The notes beneath the pieces were generated by a model. That model made no database searches. It saw only the letters and a list, made by a program, of their open reading frames with translations, and had not been told where the DNA came from. A stretch of DNA of 64,000 nucleotides from Chloroflexota bacterium (lineage in GTDB: Bacteria; Chloroflexota; UBA6077; FW602-bin22; JACPRP01). Shown here piece by piece: positions 5,979-12,463 of this stretch. A program made the position numbers and the translations under genes. Location: positions 62,001 through 126,000 of the forward strand of contig JAMCWX010000046.1 of assembly GCA_023480885.1 (NCBI GenBank). Direction: 5' to 3'. Every line of letters begins with the position of its first letter. Position 1 is the stretch's first letter.

Positions 5979-6563
5979 TTGGTGTTTACCAGCCAAACAG
6001 CAAAAGTTGCAGCAAATCGAAGATCCGAAATCCTCACGCCAGAACAACGGAGCGATATTGCTCGCCTTGGTGCAGTAGCCAAGAATGCCAAGCATCCTAT
6101 TGGCTTGATGTCGCGCAAAGGCGGCTTGGCTACCCTCTCTAAACTCGGCAGAGACGGACTAGCAAATCGTATAGCTAAGTGGCGACGACGCAACCCGTCT
6201 AATCTGGAAAGGATCGTTGCGGCCTGGCTGGATGAAATCGGAGCCAAATACGAACGCGAGGCGCAAATAAGGGATTGGTACGCTGACTTTGCTGTTTCCT
6301 GTCACGGTAAACGACGTCGACTTATCGAAGCGAATGGGCACGCCTGGCATAACGATAACTGGCACGGAGAGGCCGATAAGAGGGCTGAACGCGACCGAGC
6401 CAAGATAGAAGCGTGGACTGCAGCAGGTTGGGCTGTCCTTGTCTTGCAGGAAAAGGAAATCAAAGACGGGACAGCAAAAGGAAAGCTCATTCAGTTTGTG
6501 AGGGAAACAGATGAAAGGCACACTGAGCCCAAGGATGGACGAAATACAGAAACTCGATTTTGA
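5979..6563 (+). CDS. Vsr/EDxHD-like endonuclease
   Basis: 194 residues from TTG 5979 (GTG is the next codon) after CAGGGAGG. The N-terminal half has a basic segment with LGAVAKNAK...SRKGGLATLSKLGRDG repeats, resembling modular DNA-binding stretches of phage endonucleases. The C-terminal half (about 85-180) has the PD-(D/E)XK/Vsr-like pattern: YADFAV, RLIEANGHAWHND, then DRAKIEAWTAAGWAVLVLQEKEI. This matches the very-short-patch-repair fold also used by EDxHD homing endonucleases. It starts just after the structured RNA and its 3' end overlaps the next gene. Whether it acts in repair, restriction or homing cannot be said. Confidence 0.6.
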   Translation: MVFTSQTAKVAANRRSEILTPEQRSDIARLGAVAKNAKHPIGLMSRKGGLATLSKLGRDGLANRIAKWRRRNPSNLERIVAAWLDEIGAKYEREAQIRDWYADFAVSCHGKRRRLIEANGHAWHNDNWHGEADKRAERDRAKIEAWTAAGWAVLVLQEKEIKDGTAKGKLIQFVRETDERHTEPKDGRNTETRF

Positions 6564-7140
6564 ATCATGTGTCTCCGAGTTCCTGAGCGCTGAGCAAGAC
6601 AAGCAATCTTGCCTTTGGCGCCAAGGCGATGTAGCTGTTTCCTTTGCTGAATCGTTTGGGGCTGACAAGAAAAGTGCCGCTGCGTTGGCTGGTCAAGTCG
6701 GCTGCTCAGCACGCTGGATTCGAGAGTTGCGCAAAGTGTCAGTCACGTTTCCTGAATCGCAACGCATCCCTGAGTTGACGTGGGCCCACCACAGGATCGC
6801 GAGCAAGACAGATGATCCGCAAGCGTGGCTCGAAAAGGCGTTGCACGGGAAGGTCAATTCAAAGGGCCAGTGGTCAGTGCTGTCAACGCGAGAGTTGCAG
6901 AACCTCATCAATACAGCGAGGGGCAAGGGGACTGAGGCAGAGGCGTCTGTTGATGTGGATGAGGTCGAGTTTCTTGTCACAATTACCTATGAGGAAGATT
7001 CAGGCAAGGATCACATTATCTATTTCAACGTGATTACCAATGCGGAAAATGGAGGCGATTGGCCTTTTCACGGCTGCTTGCCAGACGTAATCTACCAGAC
7101 TTTCGTGAGCCGGCTCAAAGCGAAGGAAACACGGAGATGA
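6511..7140 (+). CDS. putative HTH DNA-binding protein
   Basis: 209 residues; the start could instead be ATG 6535, giving less overlap with the nuclease gene. A predicted helix-turn-helix is near residues 50-80 (KSAAALAGQVGCSARWIRELRKV). It is followed by a segment typical of phage and ParB-like DNA binders (ELTWAHHRIASKTDDPQAWLEKALHGK... WSVLSTRELQNLI). The C-terminal part is acidic. It overlaps the next small gene by ATGA. Replication- or partition-related binding is plausible but unproven. Confidence 0.5.
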   Translation: MKGTLSPRMDEIQKLDFESCVSEFLSAEQDKQSCLWRQGDVAVSFAESFGADKKSAAALAGQVGCSARWIRELRKVSVTFPESQRIPELTWAHHRIASKTDDPQAWLEKALHGKVNSKGQWSVLSTRELQNLINTARGKGTEAEASVDVDEVEFLVTITYEEDSGKDHIIYFNVITNAENGGDWPFHGCLPDVIYQTFVSRLKAKETRR

Positions 7141-7325
7141 AACTCGCTCAATCCCTTTGCCCTTATTGCAAACAACTGTACTGGCATCTGGAAAGCCGCA
7201 AGACACCGACTTGCAACGGGTTTGAATGTTTGTTTAGGCATACGTTTCGAAGGGCTCCGAGTGCTTTTGAGAGAGGTTCAGTGGTTCACCCGAAAGAGAC
7301 TGGACAGGGGAAACTTGCGAGATGA
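7137..7325 (+). CDS. small Cys-containing protein
   Basis: 62 residues from ATG 7137, which overlaps the previous stop. CPYCKQLYWHL and a downstream CNGFECLF could form a zinc site. It overlaps the next small ORF by TGATG. Function unknown. Confidence 0.55.
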   Translation: MKLAQSLCPYCKQLYWHLESRKTPTCNGFECLFRHTFRRAPSAFERGSVVHPKETGQGKLAR

Positions 7326-7468
7326 TCGACTTCAACCGTTCCCTGCACACGAACAAACAGATGGAGCACCTGTTCTTTATGTCGTATCTCCTCTTCAAGG
7401 GAAAGTTGACTGAGTGGCCTGGAGAGAATCACTTCGTGAAGATCAGATCACTGAGGGGCGTTCAATGA
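7322..7468 (+). CDS. 48-residue small protein before recU
   Basis: Open from ATG 7322 to TGA 7468, linked by overlapping start/stop codons to both neighbours. It encodes a mixed hydrophobic and basic peptide (QMEHLFFMSYLLFKGKL). Supported mainly by overlap at both ends. Function unknown. Confidence 0.45.
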   Translation: MIDFNRSLHTNKQMEHLFFMSYLLFKGKLTEWPGENHFVKIRSLRGVQ

Positions 7469-7992
7469 TAGCGCAACAGGCTAACCGCGGACTCGCCGCA
7501 GAGTTACGAGTTGAGATGGCAAATCGGTACTATCTCAACAAAGGCTTGGCACTTATCACGAAGGTGCCAACGAAGTTTGTCCCTCACTGGCGAAGCGGTG
7601 AAGGCATTGTCGGGGCGCACGTTGAGCGGAAGTCGATAGTCGACTTTGTTGGAATAACGCACGGCGGAACTGGCATAGCTTTCGACGTAAAAGAATGCTC
7701 CGTTGAACGCTGGCCACTGAGCAAACTCGAAGAGCATCAGCGCGACTTTCTGAATAAGTGGCACTCGGTTTTTGGCGGGATTGCCTTTGTGCTGCTCTTC
7801 TACAAGCCTACTGATTCAGTTCATGTTCTGACGATTGACCTGTACGAAGCTCATCAATCCGTGGCTGAGATGACCAGGCAGAGAGGATACAAGAGCCTCA
7901 CAATGGGGAAGATCACGGCGCTACCGAAGTGTGAGAGTACAGAGGGGTGCGTTGTGGATTATTTGGGGATGTTGGAGAGGATAGGTCTATGA
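7465..7992 (+). CDS. recU: RecU-like Holliday-junction resolvase
   Basis: 175 residues from ATG 7465, which overlaps the preceding TGA. It has the RecU pattern throughout: NRGLAAELRVEMAN near the start, ALITKVPTKFV, HVERKSIVDFVGI, GIAFDVKEC, then HQRDFLNKW and GIAFVLLFY. The Asp and Glu-Lys of the PD-(D/E)XK nuclease core (D in VDF, D-x-K-E in FDVKEC) are present. RecU cleaves four-way junctions during recombination and late replication, and phage versions resolve concatemers before packaging. It overlaps the replisome-organiser gene downstream. Confidence 0.85.
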   Translation: MIAQQANRGLAAELRVEMANRYYLNKGLALITKVPTKFVPHWRSGEGIVGAHVERKSIVDFVGITHGGTGIAFDVKECSVERWPLSKLEEHQRDFLNKWHSVFGGIAFVLLFYKPTDSVHVLTIDLYEAHQSVAEMTRQRGYKSLTMGKITALPKCESTEGCVVDYLGMLERIGL

Positions 7993-8963
7993 GGCTTCAC
8001 AATCGACAGATCAAAGCTAGTTTCTTTAATGATCCGGATGTGGCGGAGTGGGGCCGTGATAAACGCCTCTACTACCTGGGACTGATTCAATTGGCCGATG
8101 ATAGCGGTTGCTTAGAGAATCGAGCCAGCGCTTTCAAGGCAAACATCTTCCCCTACGAGAGTGATGCAGACATTACATCAAGCACCCTGTCCGTTTGGGT
8201 GGAAGAGTTCATTGCTGAGGGAAAGGCTATTTCGTATGAGGCTAGAGGCAAACAATGCCTATTTCTTGTCAACTTTCACAAGCATCAGAAACTTGATAAT
8301 CCTGCTCCCCCTGATGTGCCTCTACCAGGGTGGCTAACGTGGGAGACATATCCATCAAATAAGAGTGCAGGCAAGTATGTCCTGAATACTGACCTTCTTA
8401 GTGTGTCTTTAGTTTTACCTTATAAATCTCCTAGTAATCCCTTAGAAGTTCTTAGAAACCCCTTCCAACCAGAACCAGAACCAGAACCAGAATTTAACCA
8501 TGAACCAGAACCAGAAGAAAATAATACCATTTGCGCTGACGCGCTTTCATTGGTTTGTAATTCCTCAGAAGACCCCAAGCCTTCTAGCAACGCGCATTCA
8601 TTGACCCTGCTTTCAGACAGCCAAAAACTATTTCTTTCTAAGTTCGGTCGTAAAAGGTTTGCGACTGCAGACCAGGCGAAAGCCATTGCCGAAATCGAAG
8701 CGGATGTGGGCTTTGAAATTTTGGCGCGAGCTTTGACCTGGGCTGCCGAGAACAATATTCGGTCAGTCTCGTCGATTCGTACAGCAGCCAAGAAGATCGC
8801 CAAGGGAAACAATGCGCGATCCGGGCCATCTCCCCCAAATGGCAATTCTAGCCATGTCACAGTTTTAGCGAGAGAGGTGACCAGTGGAGTCGCTCAAAGA
8901 GATTCTAGTGAATCTGATGACTATTACGGAACCAGCACAAAAATCGTACTCAATCCGGGCTGA
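7989..8963 (+). CDS. replisome organiser-like replication initiation protein
   Basis: 324 residues from ATG 7989, overlapping the recU stop. The first 120 residues (RLHNRQIKASFFNDPDVAEWGRDKRLYYLGLIQLADDSG) match the winged-helix N-terminus of phage replisome organisers. The middle has an acidic EPEPEPEF...HEPEPEE stretch encoded by a short DNA repeat. The C-terminal region (FGRKRFATADQAKAIAEI... SVSSIRTAAKKIAKG) resembles a DnaD-like helical segment. Such proteins melt the phage origin and recruit the helicase loader, which is encoded immediately downstream. Confidence 0.7.
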   Translation: MRLHNRQIKASFFNDPDVAEWGRDKRLYYLGLIQLADDSGCLENRASAFKANIFPYESDADITSSTLSVWVEEFIAEGKAISYEARGKQCLFLVNFHKHQKLDNPAPPDVPLPGWLTWETYPSNKSAGKYVLNTDLLSVSLVLPYKSPSNPLEVLRNPFQPEPEPEPEFNHEPEPEENNTICADALSLVCNSSEDPKPSSNAHSLTLLSDSQKLFLSKFGRKRFATADQAKAIAEIEADVGFEILARALTWAAENNIRSVSSIRTAAKKIAKGNNARSGPSPPNGNSSHVTVLAREVTSGVAQRDSSESDDYYGTSTKIVLNPG

Positions 8964-9675
8964 CGACCAAACCACCTGTCTTGATTGTCACGGTTACGGC
9001 GGGGCATGGACGGATGTTGACGATTTCGGACTGGTGCACTTCAAGCAATATTGCTCTTGTCCTTTGGGTCAAAGCCTCAAATTGATGTACGAGGCCGAAA
9101 AGTCCAAGCGAGAGGAGCAATCAAAGCAAGCCGAGATAGATAGGCTTTTCGGCGTGGCGAAAATCCCGCAGCTGTTCGAGAAAGCTACTCTCGCGGACTT
9201 CGCCAAGCAGCCCCAACTATTGGCGCAAGTTGAAAGAGCCGAAAAGTGTCGTCAAGGGCTCTTTCTATGGGGTGTGCCTGGCACAGGCAAGACTCATCTA
9301 GCCGTGGCCGTACTCTCCGAAAAACTTGACGTAGGCACGCCTGGCCTGTTTATCGAAGTGCCTGACATGTTGGCTCGAATCAGGGAGACTTTCAATGGGA
9401 ATGGGGCCAGCGCCGAACAGATGATTCGTGCTGTCTGCGAGGTTGATGTCTTGGTTCTCGATGACCTAGGGGCCGAAAAGCCAAGCGAATGGGTCAAGGA
9501 GCAACTTTTCAGGATCGTCAATACTCGCTATAGCAACTGTCGTTTCACTGTGGTGACGACGAACCTGACGCAGAAAGAGTTGGCTCTTCGCATTGGTGAG
9601 CGTACTGTTTCACGTCTCATCGGGATGTGTGATGTGATTCAACTTGACGGAGTAGATCGGAGGAAAACACGATGA
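8884..9675 (+). CDS. DnaC/DnaI-like helicase loader (AAA+ ATPase)
   Basis: 263 residues from GTG 8884 after AGAGAGGTGACCA, overlapping the organiser gene by about 80 bp. An N-terminal zinc-binding-like segment (CLDCHGYGG ... YCSCPLG) is followed by an AAA+ core with Walker A GVPGTGKTH, Walker B VLVLDDLGAEK, and a sensor segment VVTTNLT. It ends with the helicase-loader arginine region (RLIGMCDVIQLDG). It loads the host replicative helicase onto the melted phage origin together with the upstream organiser. Confidence 0.88.
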   Translation: MESLKEILVNLMTITEPAQKSYSIRADDQTTCLDCHGYGGAWTDVDDFGLVHFKQYCSCPLGQSLKLMYEAEKSKREEQSKQAEIDRLFGVAKIPQLFEKATLADFAKQPQLLAQVERAEKCRQGLFLWGVPGTGKTHLAVAVLSEKLDVGTPGLFIEVPDMLARIRETFNGNGASAEQMIRAVCEVDVLVLDDLGAEKPSEWVKEQLFRIVNTRYSNCRFTVVTTNLTQKELALRIGERTVSRLIGMCDVIQLDGVDRRKTR

Positions 9676-9986
9676 CCACCGCCTTATCTCTCGACGACCA
9701 AATCATCAGAATCGAGAACTACACAGCAGGCATGATGGGCAGCATACTGACGGCTCGCAGTCCCGAGGATCGTCAGAGATGCGAGCGGATGGCCACGGAG
9801 GGCGTGATTCGTCTCTCGGCTCTCTATCGCCAAACTGGGCGCAAAGGCGTCTGTCACGGTCGCGACTATCCGAGGTGCTGCGATCCGAAAACCGTGCGCC
9901 CGTGCATCGTGTGCCAGGGCAAGCAAACGATGGGGGAATATGAGGCGAAGCTGGAAGGGGAGAGACGTGCCAAGCATCTTCTTTGA
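9672..9986 (+). CDS. small Cys-rich early protein
   Basis: 104 residues, overlapping the helicase-loader stop (ATGA). The C-terminal half has CCDPKTVRPCIVCQGK and an upstream CHG, a possible zinc site. The RNase H gene starts inside its 3' end. Family unknown. Confidence 0.55.
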   Translation: MTTALSLDDQIIRIENYTAGMMGSILTARSPEDRQRCERMATEGVIRLSALYRQTGRKGVCHGRDYPRCCDPKTVRPCIVCQGKQTMGEYEAKLEGERRAKHLL

Positions 9987-10470
9987 CGGTGGCTGTTCGC
10001 CGAATCCTGGGCCCGGCTACGGCGCAATCGTCGCGCTGGACGATGAGGACAGGATGCTCGTCGAAAAGGCGTTTCGCATCGGGGACTGGGTCTCTAACAA
10101 TGTCTGCGAGTACGGCGCTTTGCTCATGGGCATCAAGACAGCCATCGAGATGAAGCTCCGACCCGTGACCTTCTACGGCGATTCCAAGCTCATTGTCTCG
10201 CAGGTGAACGGCTCGTGGCGCTGCAAGGATAGTGTCTTGGAATGCTGGCTGGCACGTGTCTGGAAAGCCCTGACCGAGTTGGAGGAGTACTGCATCGTCT
10301 GGATTCCGAGAGAGCAGAACGAGCGAGCGAATAGCATCGTGCAGGCAGCCAGGGCGCGAGATGAAAGGGGGAAGTCTATCGAGGAAAGTCAGGGCAACAT
10401 TGATTATCGAATGCGGGGTGTTGACTACGCGAGGGATGCGGTGAGTGGCGTCAGTTACAGACGCAGATAA
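9967..10470 (+). CDS. RNase H-like protein (type I fold)
   Basis: 167 residues from GTG 9967 (Shine-Dalgarno GGAAGGGGAGAGAC); ATG 9940 is an alternative. The fold is clear: FFDGGCSPNPGPGYGAIV (first Asp), NNVCEYGALL (Glu), FYGDSKLIVSQVNG (second Asp), then EQNERANSI near the fourth acidic position. By family it cleaves RNA in RNA-DNA hybrids, for example primer removal. It sits next to the helicase loader and clamp-like genes, fitting a replication role. A second RNase H-fold gene lies at 18278. Confidence 0.82.
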   Translation: MPSIFFDGGCSPNPGPGYGAIVALDDEDRMLVEKAFRIGDWVSNNVCEYGALLMGIKTAIEMKLRPVTFYGDSKLIVSQVNGSWRCKDSVLECWLARVWKALTELEEYCIVWIPREQNERANSIVQAARARDERGKSIEESQGNIDYRMRGVDYARDAVSGVSYRRR

Positions 10471-10493
10471 CAGGGGAAGTTTCGGGAGGATTT

Positions 10494-10925
10494 ATGGTCA
10501 CAACATCAGAGATGATTTCACAACAAGCGGCGCGAGTTACGCCTTATCCCGTGGCACTGGAGTTGATTGGCCCGAGCGGGAAGCGCATGACCGTGGGCAA
10601 AATCTTCACGACGCCGAAGCACGGCTGGCTGTTTTATTTTGAGACGAAGGATGGCGGGGCATTGCGGAAACTGGATTCCATCGCCGTTGCTCCCGAAGTC
10701 CTCGACTGGCTCGAAGCGCGAGGAATCACAGCGATTCACGCCTACGACAAGCCAGCAAAGAAACTCTATGTCGCGGATGTGAACACATTTCGCAAGCACG
10801 GCGTCAAGACTGCGTATTTCGAGGGAGTACGGTTGCAACTCCCACGGCATTACTGCAAAGCGGCGCATCGTGACTATAAGCCGCTATGGATTGACCTGGT
10901 CGTGTCGATTAAGGCGGGAAGATAG
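10494..10925 (+). CDS. hypothetical phage protein
   Basis: 143 residues from ATG 10494 after GGGAGGATTT. It shows a compact mixed alpha/beta pattern with alternating hydrophobics (GKIFTTPKHGWLFYFETKDGG... ITAIHAYDKPAKKLYVADVNTF). No Cys pairs, signal or membrane segment. It lies between RNase H and the clamp-like gene, so a replication accessory role is possible. Not recognised. Confidence 0.6.
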   Translation: MVTTSEMISQQAARVTPYPVALELIGPSGKRMTVGKIFTTPKHGWLFYFETKDGGALRKLDSIAVAPEVLDWLEARGITAIHAYDKPAKKLYVADVNTFRKHGVKTAYFEGVRLQLPRHYCKAAHRDYKPLWIDLVVSIKAGR

Positions 10926-10946
10926 ACGGGAAGGAAGGGAGTTTCG

Positions 10947-11606
10947 ATGTCAATTCGGCTCAGCAAGGGGAACTTAACCGCACATGTCACAACAAAAGAC
11001 GATTATCGCCCAGCTCTCACGGCTATCTGTTTTACGCAGGAGGGCACTGTCTCGACTGACGGTTTCAGGCTCTTGTTTGTCCCGTATCCTAAGGAACAAA
11101 AAGACGGGGCCATAGAGACATTACCGCTCAGTGCCGATTACCACCCGCAAGTAATGATTCCAGCGCGGACGTTGACCAATATAGCCAAGGCGCTAGTCGG
11201 CAAAAACGGCGAAGCGGAACTGAGTGTAGATGCAGAGGGTAAGCCGAGTATTGTCACGGAGAGTTGCAGCGTCGCGGTTAAGCCTATCGAAGGTGCTTAT
11301 CCGAGGTATGAACAAATCATACCAGAAGGGGAGCCTGTTGCTAGTGTCGCGGTGAACGTTGACTTCCTAATCGATGTCCTGAGAAAGTTGAAGCGGACGG
11401 GGACTAAATGCGTCATTTTGGATGTTTACGATAAACCCTGTAAGCCGCTCGTGATTCGCTCTTATCAAGACGATGCTTACGCAATAGTGATGTCGATAGA
11501 CATGGATTTCAAGAAGCAGAGGCAATATCTCAAAGCGTCTGAGAAGCAGCGCGAGCTGGGCGACATTATCGGCGGTAATTCGAAGTTAGAAGCGATGGCT
11601 GGATAG
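10947..11606 (+). CDS. sliding-clamp-like protein (DnaN-related)
   Basis: 219 residues. It carries hallmarks of bacterial beta clamps: a DGFRLLFV motif, the inter-domain YPRYEQIIPEGEP segment, and a C-terminal IVMSIDMDF that resembles the DnaN LMPM end region. It is shorter than host DnaN (about 370 residues), consistent with two rather than three clamp domains. A ring would then need a different oligomer number. It probably tethers polymerase or other enzymes during phage replication. No phage DNA polymerase is seen in this window. Confidence 0.65.
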   Translation: MSIRLSKGNLTAHVTTKDDYRPALTAICFTQEGTVSTDGFRLLFVPYPKEQKDGAIETLPLSADYHPQVMIPARTLTNIAKALVGKNGEAELSVDAEGKPSIVTESCSVAVKPIEGAYPRYEQIIPEGEPVASVAVNVDFLIDVLRKLKRTGTKCVILDVYDKPCKPLVIRSYQDDAYAIVMSIDMDFKKQRQYLKASEKQRELGDIIGGNSKLEAMAG

Positions 11607-11629
11607 CAGGTTTTTGGGAGGAATCTTCC

Positions 11630-11830
11630 GTGATAGTTGAGTTTGACGCAACGATCCGCATTCGTGAAGAAGATGCCGATACCTTGGAGACAAAGATCAC
11701 GGTCAGGCATTACGCACCAAGAGGAGTAGAGCCAGTTGCCGAGATGATCGGCCAGCAGATCAAGAGCGCCTTTGAGGCATTGAGGACAGCGATTCCGAGC
11801 GAGTCGGAGCGGGATGGCTGCCTGTTTTAA
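11630..11830 (+). CDS. small acidic protein
   Basis: 66 residues from GTG 11630 after GGGAGGAATCTTCC. It shows a beta-rich N-terminus (VEFDATIRIREEDADTLETKITVRHY) and a helical C-terminus. It ends at CLF. Lies just after the clamp-like gene. Function unknown. Confidence 0.6.
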   Translation: MIVEFDATIRIREEDADTLETKITVRHYAPRGVEPVAEMIGQQIKSAFEALRTAIPSESERDGCLF

Positions 11831-11856
11831 GTAAATGAAGTAAGGGGAATTTGGGG

Positions 11857-12459
11857 ATGATAGCCGAAGCGAAGCCAACCACGATGCGTTACCCGTCTCA
11901 CAAGAAACTCAACATGGAGCCAGGTGAGTTGTACGGAGCTCCGAGCGAGAAGCTTTTCGATATCGACGGTGAGGGGGACTTTCTGCCAGCTCCGGATTTG
12001 CAGGACATCGCGCAAGTGCTCATTGATAGGTGCACTGAGTTTGAGCACCTGCTAGGCCAGAAGATCATCTATCTCTGGAGGCGCGAAGGCGGCGAGCAGC
12101 AAGGCCTTGCGACGATGGGCAAGTGCCAGAAAACCAGCGGCCTCATCAAGCACTTCGCGGAATCGGAATGGGTTATCTGGCTGGCAGCGGATCATGTCAA
12201 TAGCTACTCGTTGATGAGGGGACAAGTCGAGGCTTTACTCCATCACGAGCTCTGCCACGCCGGGGAGATGATCGACAAAGAAGGGAACAAGAAAGCCAAG
12301 GTCATTGGGCACGACTTCGATGGGTTTATCGCCAATGTGCGGCGCTACGGTGCTTGGAATGAGAATCTGAAGTTGTGTCGCAACGCCTGGGAGCAATTAT
12401 CGCTGTTCGATTACCGAGACGGGGATGTGGACAAAGAGACTGGGGAGATAAGAGGGTAG
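11857..12459 (+). CDS. putative phage zinc metallopeptidase
   Basis: About 200 residues; the start is ATG 11857, or TTG 11851 with the better AAGGGGAAT spacing. ALLHHELCHAGEM contains the HExxH zinc-binding motif (H130, E131, H134), and a following GHDFDGF could provide the third ligand. This matches small phage metallopeptidase families found in early regions. The C-terminus LSLFDY resembles a clamp-binding QLSLF peptide (EQLSLFDYRDGD), which could tie it to the sliding clamp encoded nearby. Substrate unknown. Confidence 0.6.
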   Translation: MIAEAKPTTMRYPSHKKLNMEPGELYGAPSEKLFDIDGEGDFLPAPDLQDIAQVLIDRCTEFEHLLGQKIIYLWRREGGEQQGLATMGKCQKTSGLIKHFAESEWVIWLAADHVNSYSLMRGQVEALLHHELCHAGEMIDKEGNKKAKVIGHDFDGFIANVRRYGAWNENLKLCRNAWEQLSLFDYRDGDVDKETGEIRG

Positions 12460-12463
12460 GGCT

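Noticed and set aside
5710-6142. ORFs 5710-6078 and 5825-6142 inside the structured RNA
   Set aside because: No ribosome sites, Cys/Arg-rich shadow composition, and both run through the hairpins and into the nuclease gene in the wrong frame.
8460-8520. CCAGAACCAGAA short tandem repeat as a CRISPR or regulatory array
   Set aside because: It is in frame and encodes an acidic EPEPEP linker in the replisome organiser. No spacers are present. No CRISPR array was seen anywhere in the window.
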